A stretch of 64,000 nt of DNA from Anniella stebbinsi (GCA_029215795.1 JARDYH010000003.1:96008609-96072608), one strand, 5' to 3'; positions 1 to 11,468 are shown, counted from the stretch's first letter. Numbers and translations are program-made. The notes: generated by a model from the letters alone, not told the origin.

Positions 1-120
1 CTCTCTCTCTCTCTCTCTGTATGTACGTGCATTCTCCCCTTCTGCTCTCCTCTTTCACTCACTCTGCTCCCCCTTTCTCTACTCACCACCTCTCTGCTCT
101 CTCCCTCTGCTCCCCCCCCC
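1..120. repeat. CT-rich low-complexity tract
   Basis: The window opens in a CT dinucleotide run (about 1-18) that continues as a pyrimidine-rich CTCT/CCCC tract to about 120, including a C9 run. Simple sequence; no coding signal. Confidence 0.9.
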
Positions 121-146
121 CTCTGCTTTCATATGGACAGCTCTTC

Positions 147-437
147 AGCCGTTATCACGAGTGGTTTGATGCACACCCACCGTGACTTCTTCTGCGCTGG
201 ACTTTCATGACGTGGTCCCCGTCATGCTGTTCTCTCGCCCTGAGGTCACTGTTTTTAGTTTCTGTTTCGATGTATCCCTGAACGGGCAAAGTCCGAAAGG
301 CAAATGTGGAACATACAGGTATCGCAGCAATACCGATCAGGTGTAATTCAAAACGCTAGTCGCATAGGAAATGGAGGGGGAACCCGCAGAAGCAAACCGG
401 GGGGGGGGGGGGGGAATGTAGGTGTGATGAAGTTCTT
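147..437. mobile_element. Short inverted-repeat element, CATCACACC-end family, copy 1
   Basis: The body matches 26081-26400 over most of its length: shared blocks include the TGTTCTC..CCCTGAG stretch, the GGGCAAAG stretch, ATTCAAAAC, and CGCATAGGAAA followed by GGAGGGGGAACCCGCAGAAGC. The left end reads AGCCGTTATCACGAG and the right end, reverse-complemented, reads AAGAACTTCATCACACC, so the ends are weakly inverted. A G run of about 14 (401-414) sits near the right end. No transposase is present, so it is a non-autonomous DNA element; Harbinger-like is a guess from end style. Confidence 0.6.
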
Positions 438-1621
438 AGTATTATGAATCCAAAGACATTGTGCATCTATTCCATCTTTTCTTCCTAAACTGATCTTTTG
501 TGGTAAGAAAAAGGATGGAAGAAGAGGTGGGGAAGAAAGGAGTTTCAGTAAAGCCTCCCCTGAAATCTGTTTCAGATTAGTAATATCTATTTTTTTCTTC
601 ACAACATTTGCTTATTTTCCTGTTTGTGAAAACTGACTTTTCACTACAACACTTCTAGAGAAAATACCAGTACACAAGACTGGTTATTTAGGCTGCGATG
701 CTAGGTTTTTTATTTTTATTTTGTCACTGTTATGTTTTATTGCATCATCTCTCAGTAGTGGGAGGCTAAGAAATAGTGATTCCTCGGAGGGGTCACTGAG
801 TGCATTGCCAAACAACTTGATTTTTTTTAAAAAAGCATCTTCAGGAAAGCAGCATCTAAGTTATGCTGAAGTACCACTGAGGATGCTGAGGAAAGCTTGA
901 ATGTGATTCTCTAATATCATAGAACTGACAAAACGTTTCTCAGCAAATATATTTAGATCCCTGCCTGACTGGTTTTAAATCCTTCTTAAATTGCATTGGG
1001 AAAATCTAAATTCCATCCTGTCCTCTTTGGCAATCTCATTAAAGAAGTCACAATCAACCTTGGAGGAAGAGTTGGTTTCAGCTTTTTTCACAACTGTTTG
1101 TTGGAAGCGCAATTTATACTACAATATTTATGAGATGGTGAGCAATATAGGTCTTTCGGGGAGAAAAAAAAAGTCCACCTTGATTGGGGAGAAGCAATCA
1201 TATTAAATCTTCCACATTTTGCATACATTCTAAGATGCGGCCCACTCACACCTGGCCCCATTCACCTTACGTGCATCCGCATACAAACTGTATATGTAGC
1301 CTCTATATCCATAACCAGGTATCCTTATGCAGGGTTCCTTACATACCTAGGCTCTTTCAGACATACTAAAAATGCACAGGGTGGAAAAGGGAAGTGAGGA
1401 CTATCCTTCCGCTCTCCCTGCCCATGTTCAGGATAACGTTTGAGCAATACTATCTTTATAACTTGGTGATTCATAAAGACAACAGACTACCAGGACGTTC
1501 TTGGGCACAGGAAACAAACCCCATTAGAGCTTCACGAGATTACATGTAAGCTCTTGGTACTAATTTGGCACTTCCTCTCTAATATAAAACATAGCCCTGG
1601 GTGAAAGACGCACAGATAACA
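438..1621. other. AT-rich unannotated stretch
   Basis: No repeat family, conserved protein or RNA structure recognised. Short open frames here lack codon bias, splice context or family motifs. Confidence 0.5.
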
Positions 1622-1698
1622 TCTATAAGATTCTTACATGTCACAGTGATGCAGTGTTAGTCTAACATTACATCACTAGGACATGTAAGAATCTATAA
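1622..1698. repeat. Foldback inverted repeat
   Basis: Two arms of about 37 bp pair with few mismatches. The left arm holds GATTCTTACATGTC and the right arm GACATGTAAGAATC; the pairing continues inward through GTGATG/CATCAC to the loop near 1660. This is the shape of a minimal foldback MITE or an RNA hairpin precursor. No other copy is evident in the window. Confidence 0.6.
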
Positions 1699-3055
1699 CG
1701 TGTAACAACCTTATTGGTCTAACATTCTTAGAAAATGTGCTGCTTGCACCTTCTCCAGGAAATGATATCATCTTTTGCAGTTACATTTCTCAAAAGAGCA
1801 AGGTTGGCACCCCATCCTTGGGTAGATGCCAGGTGCCCTGCACCCTAGCCCACCAGTGACACCTGACCCTGGCTCTCCTTAATTGTTTTTCTTGGACTGG
1901 TACTCCACGTTGTACTGCATCAGGGAGCTTTGTGTCAAGTTAAAATAGCAGCTAGATCCAACCACCCTGTGTTGCTCACAGCACTGCAGGGGATGGCCCC
2001 CATCAACACAGCAGGGGCTCACTTTGCCAAGGGACCCTTCAAAGCCAGAGCCGGCTCTGGGAAAGAAAGGGAGGGATGTGCAAGTCATCACACAGCTGCC
2101 AAGGTCTTCGATGTTATCCCAAACCAGTAACTAGGAAGAAACTGGATAAGGCAGGAATAAAAAATAGCATAAAAGAGATGACAGATATATATGAATGACA
2201 AAATAAGGAGCTTTGTAATGAAATCCACAGTGCACCAAGCATTAGTACTTGTACTTCTAAATGGGTTAAGTGTAATCAAATAGACACAGAGGAATTAATA
2301 ATCATAACAATCTTACTTGGTTTTCTTACATCCCCCCTCCCCTTTGTTTGAATTTGACTCTGCTGTGAAGCCTTCCATCCTTGGGAGTATGGCATTATTG
2401 GATATTATTCAATGTAATGGAAGCTGTTCTATATTCAGGGTATTCCTTACACTTTAATTAATGCTATAAATGAAATGAAATTTAAGCAATAAAGACTGAT
2501 GGACCATTTCCTCTATAAAACTCTGTAGTCTGAAATTTGGCTCTAAGGAGCTGTTCATAAGTTATATTTACTTACTACTATATGTAGCAAAAACAAACAT
2601 TTGCGAATGTGAAGCTACCTGCGCAAAAGGGCTCTCTAAAGTTTCTATTTGTTTCTAACTATAATAATGAAAGCCAAATGTTGAACAGCAGGATGGCCAG
2701 TGACCAAGCGATCCTTTAATAACAAGTAGCTAGAAAATATCAGCTTTCATGTTTTACCTTGTCGAACAGACAGCAATCTCCAAAGCAGCTGAACAGAGTA
2801 TTGTATATCAATAACAGGACCCACCATTGTAGTAAATATGTCTCATACAATTTAGAGCACAGCTTCGGGCTTTTGAATTTTGCTATCATTCTGGCATCCA
2901 AAGGATGCACATCAGCACCATAAAAATCAGTTGCCGTTTTACCATTGACTTTGATTGAATATGGCTCTGTATAGAACTAGACAAGAAAGGGTACAGTGTT
3001 TTGTTAAGACCATGCAATCTATTACACCACAATATTTATGGCATGTCCACCTTCT
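1699..3055. other. AT-rich stretch without recognised features
   Basis: Nothing supported. Contains several A/T homopolymers and short open frames with no motif. The interval 1800-1880 is slightly GC-richer but matches nothing else in the window. Confidence 0.5.
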
Positions 3056-3285
3056 CTTAGGAGGACTCAAATAATAATGCTCAGTGGTTCTACAGCACTT
3101 TCTGGATGTTCAAAGTACTTCTCATGTCTTAGTAATCTTTCCTAGGCGAGTATCATCATCATGAGGATGTGGGGGCTGAGGCTGATTGGCTTGCCTTGTC
3201 AGTTCATGGTAAGTCAAGATTTGCACCTGGGGCATCTTGGTTCCCTGTTCAGTCCTTTGCCACTATCTTATACTAGCTTTTGAAA
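3056..3285 (-). mobile_element. Old MIR/CORE-like SINE, minus strand
   Basis: Read on the plus strand, the order is the reverse of a MIR-type SINE: an AGCACTTT..TTCAAAGTACTT block (3' part), ATCATCATCATGAGGATG (core), then AGATTTGCACCTGG, the reverse complement of a box-B-like motif, and CCTTTGCCACTATCTTATACTAGC, the reverse complement of a tRNA-like box A region. Strongly diverged. It lies about 350 bp from a sense SINE at 3641. Confidence 0.55.
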
Positions 3286-3640
3286 GTTTACATTTGATAT
3301 TTTATTTAAATGTACAGTACATTTTATATTACTCGAATATTATTCATATCGCAAATTTTGGAAATCAAGGCCTCAAGTATAACATGCACATACATACACA
3401 CATATAAGTATGGGCCATTCACATGTTAGGAAACAGTGAACCATGTTTGCCACCCAGTGTACACTTGACAGACTCAGCGAATTCCGGCTTCCAGTAGCTT
3501 ATATGATACACATATTTACAAACACCTGTGCTACATTATTTACACATTATCTTTTAAGATGTACACCTAAAATTAATGTGTGAAATGGATCTACAATGCT
3601 GTATATGGTGTCAAGTTTAACTGGAGAAGTCCAGATTTAG
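3286..3640. other. AT-rich spacer
   Basis: No feature recognised between two old SINEs; contains CACATA-type short repeats. Confidence 0.5.
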
Positions 3641-3795
3641 GGCTCCCACTCAGTGATGAAGCTTGCTGGGTGACTTTTGGCAAATCACTAGCTGTTGCAA
3701 TCTAATTTACCTCACGGATTCACCTCACTTGGTTGATGTGGAGAGAAACCAGAATTGTAATGCACTTGTAACATCTCATATATGACTGAATGTGA
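3641..3795 (+). mobile_element. Old MIR/CORE-like SINE fragment, plus strand
   Basis: Contains the core order typical of this SINE type: GATGAAGCTTGCTGGGTGAC, then TTTGGCAAATCACTA, then TTACCTCACGG and a GTGGAGAG block, aligning with the better-preserved copy at 28392-28621. The tRNA-like head is missing or unrecognisable. Confidence 0.6.
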
Positions 3796-4256
3796 TAGAA
3801 ATCTTCTTTTACTACAATGGCCCCTATTAATGAAAACTGAAGCAATCCCTTTTCTAATTCAAATAGGTCTAGGTCAATTAAAATCCAATCGCTGCATGTA
3901 AATATACACTGAACTCTCGATTAATCCTCATTCTTGTGTTTCCATCCATAAATTAGTCATTAACAACAATACAATAGTAGGCTGGTTCACAGGGGTTTAG
4001 TGTTCTGAATATAGAAGTAATGATGACAATTTTCTTTAATGCCTCTCTTTTTAAAGAGGTAATAGCACTGTTTTCTCCTCCCTTTACATTATTTTAGGAA
4101 CACAGTAGAAATGTGTGTGTGTGTTTTAATTTACAGCTTATAGTTTATGGTAGTAATCCACTAGTAGTTAATGCTGGTAGTCTGTACCTGAAAGTATCCT
4201 CTCACTTTCATTTCCAATTTAATTATACCTCAAATTAGTGCAGCAATTCTTTTAAC
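3796..4256. other. AT-rich spacer
   Basis: No feature recognised. A short (GT)n occurs near 4112-4123. Confidence 0.5.
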
Positions 4257-4650
4257 TAGGGATGGGTGAATCTGTCATGCTTGATTTTGTTCAGGATCTT
4301 ATTTTTCCACTGCTGAGTTCATTCCATCTCATTTCTGCATCAGATTGTGACTTTGTTTTTAGTTCACAAAAAGATGGGTACATATTTTTGCACATTTCCC
4401 CAAATGTATGCATTTTTGTGCGTGTTGTTTCAAATGTATGTATTTTTGCAAGCGTTGTTTTCAATGACAAAAGCATTTATGCGTGTTATTCCAAATATAT
4501 TCATGCAATGGTTCAAATATACACATTTTGAGTGCAGCGTTTCAAATGTACACACTTTTGTACACTTTGGTTTTGCAAGCTGCACAGCAAACTTCAGAAA
4601 AGTACAGAGATTGATGTTTCAGTTAATGTTTAAGTTTGGGAAGCGCAAAT
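4257..4650. repeat. Internally repetitive element with hAT-like left end
   Basis: Begins TAGGGATGGGTGAA, similar in style to the hAT-like ends at 16816. The interior is a degenerate tandem repeat: TTTTTGCACATTT, CAAATGTATGCATTTTTG and CAAATGTATGTATTTTTG recur at roughly 30-40 bp spacing. A related T-rich repeat with ACACATTTTT blocks is at 46280-46515. No right end is evident, so it may be a fragment. Open frames across it are repeat translations, not genes. Confidence 0.45.
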
Positions 4651-4655
4651 TCAGG

Positions 4656-5000
4656 GCTCCATCACACCTTTTTTCCTGGTATGCACCCGCGATTTCAACC
4701 TCTGTTTCATTAGCGTGTCAAGCGCTGGTCACTTTCACGTGCATGTGTTGTTGCGCTATGTTGCCTTGTCTCTCTTTTCACCCACACCAGCTCACACATC
4801 CTGGTAACGCCACTGTATCGGCAAAATCTCTTTTCACCCTGCCCCTTCTCCTCCCCTCTCCAGCTCATTGGTTCTTGTGGTTGGTGATCCCCCCCTCGCC
4901 CTGGTTTTGTTGTCTACTGTTTTTACGATTTAGCATTTAATCGATTAAGTGCTGTTGCTTCCTTCTGTGCGGGGTGTTTGGGTGCCCTCTCGTCCTCCAG
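4656..5000. mobile_element. Fragment with GGCTCCATCACACC end
   Basis: Starts GGGCTCCATCACACC, close to the left end of the element at 37604 (GAGCTCCATCACACC). The sequence that follows is richer in C and CpG (GCACCCGCG, CAAGCGCTGG, TCACGTGC) than its surroundings. No right end found, so boundaries are approximate. Confidence 0.4.
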
Positions 5001-5956
5001 CTTCACACTTGAGCAGTTGAGTTTCTTTGCTCTCTGGTGTGTGTGTGTGTGTGGTTTGTTAAAAGAGTGTCAGCTCAGAGAGAAAAAGGTGGAAATCTCA
5101 AACCGCTGCTGCCCCTGAGGCACCTGCCTGGCAAGGTGCATCCTGTTTGGGGTGCTGCCTTTCACTGCAGGAAACCTAGACATGCCTACTCAGCTGTAAG
5201 ACCCATAGGATTGAATTGGAGTGACTTCTGGCCATGTGCATACAGGATGGCAGCCTCACCCACCTTTCTCTCTTTCTCTCCTCCCCTCCCGTGCCACTGG
5301 CCAATGTGCAAAGGTGGAGAGGTGCAGCTAACCTGCCAGCACTTGCCTCACTTCAAACTTCCCCAAGACCCAGCAAGAGCCTGCCCTTGCATTCCTGGAA
5401 GCAGGTTGATCACAGCCCTTGGCTCTCTTCTCTGCCTTGCTTCCAAGCTGGGGAGGAGAAAGGGCGACTTGCTGCAGCAGCATCTCCTCCCCAAACAGAT
5501 TAAATGAACGTGATCCAGCCAGACAGGAACAGCCTAGTGTTACCCTAACCCTCTTCCTCCCTCGCACCCCCTGATTACTGAAAATTGGGCTTTTCTACCT
5601 CGGTTACTCAAGCCGAAGGGTGGGACCCCTTCCTGGTTGAGGTGTTGTACGAAATGGAGGAGAACCGCCCTGCCCTCCTCTTTCATCTGCAAGAACACCC
5701 TTCAACACTGATGCCCCCAAGAAGGGAGGTTCTGCGATATAGTGTGAGGGTGGCAATACACAGGGTCAGAAGATTGGTTTTGTCTCACATGGAGAGGGAA
5801 AACGGACTTTCCCCGCTCTAAAATAGTCACGGAAAATGGAGGGGGATAGGCGAGATGACTGCAAGACATGCATGACATCATGCCAGTACATTTCCAATAG
5901 TCATTCCTCACACTTCTCCAATATTCCTTTCTTTGTTTCCTCTTTTCTCAAAGGTC
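5001..5956. other. Unannotated stretch with short (TG)n
   Basis: A (GT)n microsatellite is at 5036-5053. The rest is moderately GC-rich with several overlapping open frames up to 156 codons on both strands, but none shows a recognisable domain, and opposite-strand openness follows from composition. Confidence 0.45.
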
Positions 5957-7003
5957 CCCTCTAGAAGAATTCGGTTTGGTGCCTGGTTGTCCGATTATGT
6001 ACATCTTCTCACCATTGTTTAATAATAATTATAATAATAATAATAACAATTTATTTCTTACCCGCCTCTCTGTCCGGATCGAGGCGGGGAACAACAACAT
6101 GATAAAATACATAAAACTGATTAAAACATGACACATATTATTAAAACTGCATTAAAACATCCTAAAACATCCTAAAAACATCCTTAAAACATTCTAAAAT
6201 TCCACTGGATATGCCTGCCGGAAGAGAACAGTCTTTATAGCTTTTTTAAATTCTAAAAGACTGTTAAGTTGACGAGTCTCCTCCGGCAGGTCATTCCACA
6301 GTCTGGGAGCGGCAGAAGAGAAGGTCCTCTGGGTAACGGTTGTCAGCCTAGTCTTGGCTGACTGCAGTAAGTTCTTCCCAGAGGACCTGAGCATCCGGGG
6401 CGGATTGTATGGGAGAAGGCGATCCTGCAGGTAACCTGGACCCAAACCATATAGGGCTTTAAAGGTAATAACCAACACTTTATACTTCGCCCGGAAACTA
6501 ATTGGCAGCCAGTGGAGCGATTTTAAAGCTGGCGTAATATGGTCACTCCTAGATGTACCGGTGACCAACCTGGCTGCCATATTTTGAACTAGTTGAAGTT
6601 TCCGGACTAGGCACTGAGGTAGCCCTATGTACAGCGCATTGCAGAAGTCAAGCCTCGAAGTTACCAGCACGTGCACCACCATCTTTACGCCTAATTCCTG
6701 TCATTTACATGGAATGTCGTTTACAGGAATTACGCCTAATTCCTGTAAACAACATGCGGTGAAGCGCATAACCGGCAGTATGAAACGCGTTTTAAAGTGG
6801 TTGAAATGCGGAGAATCGCTTGTTTACATGGCCATAATGTGCTTTAACGGCCGCGGTAAATTAAAACTCGCTATTTAACGCACATTCGATAATGCTCATA
6901 ATGGGAGAGAAAATGCGCCTCAACCCCCGATTTGCGCTCCGCTCTTGTAGAGGTAAAAAAAATAATGCACCTTGAAAGAGCTTTAAATGCCTCTTGTAGA
7001 GGC
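5957..7003. mobile_element. GCGC-rich MITE, copy 1, interrupted by an L2 LINE
   Basis: Left end CCCTCTAGAAGAATTCGG and right end CTCTTGTAGAGGC form a terminal inverted repeat; a second CTCTTGTAGAGG lies 46 bp inside the right end (6945-6956). The body holds many GCGC/CGC words and the marker stretch GCGGTAAATTAAAACTCGCT, shared with 33606-34851; the same AAATAGCGAGTTTTA stretch appears inverted at 52115-52466. An L2 copy splits it at 6020-6686. Non-autonomous DNA transposon; superfamily unproven, Harbinger-like ends suspected. Confidence 0.7.
6020..6686 (-). mobile_element. L2-clade LINE, 5'-truncated, minus strand
   Basis: An open frame of 162 codons (6682 down to 6194) encodes the C-terminal part of an L2-type ORF2 protein, after the reverse transcriptase core: SRLDFCNALYIGLP, LVQNMAARLVTG, LHWLPISFRAKYK and FSSAAPRLWNDLPEE are typical of this clade. 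It ends normally with a stop, followed by an AT-rich 3' untranslated region, the tail GAGGCGGGTAAGAAATAAA, and a TAA/ATA microsatellite at 6022-6050. The RT catalytic part is absent (5' truncation, usual for LINEs). It sits inside a MITE, so it inserted later. CACCAT occurs at both junctions and may be what is left of a target duplication. The reading frame is intact here, suggesting modest age. Confidence 0.88.
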
Positions 7004-8789
7004 ACCCAAAGTTGCTTTCTACATTCTTCATTCACAGGAAGGCTGAAGAGGGACAGATATCAAAATTGTGCTCAAAGTGCTGTGAATATGCTGTCGGCTC
7101 CCTTTTTGCATTGTCCATTTCTAGCATAACAGTGAATGGCTGTTCTCATTTCACTTGCCCAATAGCTGTGAATGCTGCCTCTAACTTCTCCAGAAACAAA
7201 GCACATTGTAGCTGGTAGCGAGTTCCTGAGATGGAAGCGGCCCAACCTCCTCCTGTGTCAGGCACCCTGCGTGGAATACTTTCTTTCTCAAACAGAGGTA
7301 CAGGAAGAAGCGGCATCAGGAACGAGTGGGCAGGTGAGCAAAAGGGGAGGATCATCAATGACAGACAAGCTTTCAGGTTTCTGGGTTTCTGGAGATGGAT
7401 GTTGATATGCAAAGGGATGACAGTTCACTCACTACAGTTGGAGCTCTCTGTTTAATATTTCATCAGGTTCAGCCCAGTTTTCAAAAGCATCGGGTTTCCT
7501 TTCTTCTCTGTTACCTGTCCTCCAAATAAATCATTGGTTTGTTCATTAGTCATATTTCTATCCTGCTTGTCCACCACAAAGTTCAGCATGGCTGGTCCAA
7601 AATCTCAGGTGGAGCTGCAAATACCACACCCCCAGCCAAGAGGATTCAAGTCACTTTGATGCCTGAGGTGAAAATCCCACAAGCACCTTTCCCCTGCCCA
7701 GATAGAAAAAGACAATAACCCTAAATTAACTAAGCAATATTTACTGCCCTTTCAAGACACCCAACTCCATCTTTCACACTCTGCCTAATAGCAGGGATAG
7801 CCTTACCATGTCATATGTGGGGCTATATCATATCTTCTTTTCTCCCTACGCTGCAACCCTTTGAAGTGAATATAGAGGGGAAAGCGCTTCTTGCTAAAGG
7901 GTAAACAGAGAGCTTCATGAGTAAGCATAGATTTGAACTTGGGTTTATCCAAGGTGAACTCTACATTACACCCCCTTCTGCAGCCCCTTCCCCCTCCCTG
8001 AACACCCCCATATCCTTTTTGTATTTTCCCATCAGGAAAGGGGAGGACTCCTGGAGCCGGCTTCTGAGGGTGCCACCACCTCGAGGTGCCAGGAGTGCCT
8101 TGAAGCAGTAGCTCCTGGAGGCTCTGTACATGCCTTGCCTTGTCCAAAGCTGAGAATGTGCATGGAGCCAGCTTCTGAGGGAGCTGCGGCTTCAATGTAC
8201 TCCTGGCTTTGAAAGTCCTACTCAAGGGCCTACTGTTTCTCATTCTAAAGCGTTGCATGAATCCAGGCAATTATAATTTGCAATCATCTCTTGATTTCAG
8301 TCTTACTTCATGAAGACTGTCTCTTTTAGTTTTAGTGTAGCAAAGGAAACAAAGTCCTTCTTGCCTCACAGCAGCAGCCTCTGGGCATAAAAGCCAGTCT
8401 GGGAAATGAGTGTTGGCTTAGAGAAGCAAGTTTAAAATAAAATCCAGCTTTCTCTTAAAGCCACAGCGGAAGAAAAACCCACTCTGTTACACTAATATTT
8501 GTTTAGCTTGAGCCCTTTTGTTAAAATGGAGAGGGGAAAAGGGGGAGCTTTTAAAATTACATTTTTTTGGTGTGTATTTTGCTTGGAGAAGAATATGCTT
8601 CAATTTTCTCATCCACCTAAAAAGAAAATAATCAAACCAATCTGTTGAAGAGAGAAAATTCCTCCAAAATAAGCAGCTGGTAAACAAAGTCGAAGAGTAA
8701 AGACAGAAGAGTCAGCCTGGGTTTACTCAAAGCATGGGGTGAAGTAGCCTCTGAAAACCTGACTTCAAGCATGTAAATTCTGAGGCAAC
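7004..8789. other. Unannotated stretch
   Basis: No repeat or gene recognised. A minus-strand open frame of 155 codons (8270-7803) has no motif I know and no splice context. Confidence 0.45.
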
Positions 8790-8985
8790 CCTATTCCTGG
8801 GGTTACATCATGGCCTGCCTTCTGTGAATGGAAAGGCTTCCCTCACGGAAGGTTCCTCGGCCCAATTTGAAAGGATCCTCTCTCCCTCCTGAATCACAGC
8901 ATTCCCCAGCCCTCTGTGTAGCAGTTTCAGGAGCCAGAGGGCCGCTATGGGGGGTTGGGAGTCAGCTTCTGCTAGCCCACTTGGA
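8790..8985. repeat. Partial copy of dispersed repeat (family of 56677-57035)
   Basis: Shares an ordered set of blocks with 56870-57030: GGAAGGTTCCTC, CC.AATTT, CTCTCCCTCCTGAATCACAGCATTCCCCAGCC matched there by a similar C-rich run, TGTGTAGCA.TTT, GGGGG.TGGG. Only the second half of the repeat is present. Class unknown. Confidence 0.4.
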
Positions 8986-9023
8986 TCAATGAATTTTCTC
9001 TCTTATTTAAATGCAAGAAGCAA

Positions 9024-9025
<2 letters not shown>

Positions 9026-9062
<37 letters not shown>
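9026..9062. repeat. (AT)n microsatellite
   Basis: About 18 AT dinucleotides in uninterrupted array, directly before a LINE tail. Confidence 0.95.
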
Positions 9063-9065
<3 letters not shown>

Positions 9066-9157
9066 CAGGGATTTGAAGCACTAACATTATGTGAACCGCC
9101 AAGACAACTTCAGCTATTGGGCGATATAGAAATGTAATAAATAAATAAATAAATAAA
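9063..9157 (+). mobile_element. LINE 3' tail, plus strand
   Basis: Contains GTGAACCGCCAAGACAACTT, CAGCTATTGGGCG, ATATAGAAATGTAATAAA then (TAAA)n. The same tail is at 45120-45293 (CTTCGGCTATGGGGTGG, AATGTAATAAAATAAA). 5'-truncated; L2/CR1 superfamily by style. Confidence 0.65.
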
Positions 9158-10381
9158 ATGTATTTTCCCCCATGATAACCCTGGGTCCAAACATGACATC
9201 ACTCTGGGGGAAAGCTGCAGGAGGAAAAGTATTCTCAAGGGCTGAAATGGCAGGGGAATAAAGCAAGGTGAAAAGAGTGATTTTGAGGGGACAAATGGCT
9301 GGAAGAGAAGGAGAAACTTTAAAGTAGTCGCTCTCAGTCCCCTTGCTCTTCCAGTTGCAACCCCATTGCTTTGAAGTAATGAGAGAGAGAAACCTAGAGA
9401 CTGTTCATATGTCTCCTGTGTGGTTTCTAGTTTGATCCACACTCATGGGATTAAACTAATGTGTACTGCTAACTGCATATAATGCAAATCCTTCTGACAG
9501 TGCAATTAAGATGACAGATACATTCCCAAGGGTGGGACTGGCTTTTTCCTTTCATGCAGGACTTGCTCAAACAAAAGCTAGGACTTTACCTCTGGAGAAG
9601 AAACTTGAACATGCCGAGAAATTTACTTGATAACTTAACCAAGCCTTCACAAGCTCTTCTGCGCATGACAAGGGGCTTGAAGAAAATGGAAGCAAGGGTG
9701 GCGCTACACAGTTGCATATGGAATTTTGAGATTGTGGTAGAAGCTGATTTCAGGGATTTTGATGAGGGCAGGGCTTTCAACAAAATTGCAGCGGTGAGAC
9801 TCTGGAAATAAGACCTACCATTTTACTTAGGACTGGTGGGTTGTGTATTCAGTTTTATTTGCCTGTGACTTTTTTATTCCATCTTTCCTCCAAGGAGCGA
9901 AGAACAGGCATTCATGGGGTCCATTTTATCCCAGCCATAACATCAGTGTATGGATGAAAGGAAGCATTTATCTGCTTATTTATTACATTTGTATCCCTCC
10001 CTTCCTGGCCACAGCAGGATGCAAGGAACTTAAAGAATTTTGCCCTTGCCATTTATTTATTTTGTCAGGCAGACTGGGTGAGGAACCGGGTCTTATGGCC
10101 GGCCTTTTCTCAGGAACGATGGGAAAGTTCAGGTCATCTGGGGCAAGGACTCTTCTTTCTCATTCACAATGTGTTCTTCAACCTTGCTATACATTTAATA
10201 GTATAAAATAAAGGATAGAAATGGGCATGCCTATTAAGGAAGAATGTTTGGCAGCGTTGTTCCAGCGGCACCTATATAGAAGGAAGGGAGGTTTATTGTA
10301 AGAAAAGCGTTGTAGGATCAGGCCACCTATCTAATTCAGCATATTGTTTCAAATAGTGGCCAGGCAGATATCTCTCTAGGA
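9158..10381. other. Unannotated stretch, possible old SINE tail
   Basis: At 9975-10040 the words TTATTACATTTGTATCCCTCCCTTCCTGG resemble the inverted 3' tail of the SINE at 60270, but no head was found. Otherwise nothing recognised. Confidence 0.35.
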
Positions 10382-10519
10382 CAGGAATGGGGAATGTGTA
10401 GACCACAAGACATTGTTGGACTGGAAGTCCCATCATACTTCACCATTGGCTATGCTGGCTAGGGCTGATGGAAGTTGCAGTCCAACAGCATCTGGAGGGC
10501 CATATATTCCCCAGCCCTG
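10382..10519. mobile_element. hAT-type MITE with 8-bp target duplication
   Basis: A 138-bp foldback with ends CAGGAATGGGGAAT and ATTCCCCAGCCCTG, and internal arms GACTGGAAGTCCCATCAT / CTGATGGAAGTTGCAGTCC. It is flanked by ctctagga (10374-10381) and ctgtagga (10520-10527), 7 of 8 matching, as hAT elements produce. Related copies: 28227-28348 and 39183-39300. No coding capacity. Confidence 0.8.
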
Positions 10520-10629
10520 CTGTAGGAGGTCCAAAAGTAGACCATGAAGTCAACAGGACTCCCCCATTGCTTGTCACCCCAGTATATTAGCCCCTGAACA
10601 TAGAGGTTCCAAGGGTATCCTCCAGGAAT

Positions 10630-10945
10630 TTGGCTAATTCCCTTTTAAAGGCCTGTAAAGCCATCGTCACATTTTGGAATACATCTTGGAATTATGGAAT
10701 AGCCTCCTAATGGTGACATGACTAGTGTTAACATTGCAATCATTTCAGCATCACCTCAAGCATTTTTATTTTAACGTGTTGTTATGATTCATCTCTTCTA
10801 TTCTATTTGCTACATAGCTGTGATTATATTGTTTTAGTGTGTTTATTGTATTTTGTGCAATTTTAATCATACTTTTGTGTACTGTCCTGATATCCACATG
10901 AATGAAGAGGGTTTTAAAACTGTTTTAATACATAAATAAATGAAT
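10630..10945 (+). mobile_element. Possible decayed LINE 3' end, plus strand
   Basis: Has a T-rich 3' untranslated-like tract (TTGTTTTAGTGTGTTTATTGTATTTTG), TGTACTGTCCTGATATCC, and an A-rich tail ACATAAATAAATGAA, in the order seen in the LINE tail at 45120. No coding part left. Confidence 0.35.
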
Positions 10946-10954
10946 TTTATTTTT

Positions 10955-11300
10955 GTAGTTACTTTTTATTTAGTGCATTTATATCCCACCTTTCTTTCGT
11001 CATGGAAGACAAGGCCAAATATATAGGATTTGTGGGCAATCTCTCATCAGATTACTGGCCAGACCCAAGATCTACTTAGCTTCTGTAATGTTCCTGCCAC
11101 AGACCATGACCATTTTGTGCCAGTGAATTCCATAAATTCCTCAAGCATTGTGTATAGAAGTATTTTCTTTTGTCTTGAGTCTACTCCCAATCAACTGCAT
11201 TGGGTGAGTGAGCTTCCTTCTCTGGCCTTCTGAGAGAGGAGAAAAAAACCATCTGTTCTCCACACCATTCATAATCCTATATACATCTGTCATGCCTTAC
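10955..11300 (-). mobile_element. Decayed CR1-like LINE/SINE tail fragment, minus strand
   Basis: The start (AGTGCATTTATATCCCACCTTT) is an inverted SINE or LINE tail. The part at 11135-11300 has the word order of an inverted CR1 ORF2 end: CTCAAGCATTGTGTATAGAAG, GAGTCTACTCCCAATCAA, ATTGGGTGAGT, then CCATCTGTTCTCCACACC. Strong decay; boundaries approximate. Confidence 0.4.
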
Positions 11301-11468
11301 TTATAAAGAGTAGTGGTCCCATGATGCAGTAAGGGAGTAGAAAAATCTGATATCACATTACGGGAAGAGTGTTCAACTTGGCAGGTTTCCAGTCATGCTG
11401 GTTGTAGGTTAGGTCTCCACAATTAGTAGACCACAAAGTTGGATGACCCAAGTTATGGCAACCTACCA

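Noticed and set aside
4262..4940. Overlapping plus-strand open frames of 89 and 197 codons
   Set aside because: They translate a T-rich tandem-like repeat and a MITE fragment; residues are periodic Cys/Phe/Val from the repeat, with no domain.
5037..5507. Plus-strand open frame of 156 codons
   Set aside because: Starts in a GT microsatellite, open frames exist on both strands, and no motif or splice context is present.
7803..8270. Minus-strand open frame of 155 codons
   Set aside because: Low-complexity Gly/Arg/Pro stretches, no recognised family, no promoter or splice evidence.
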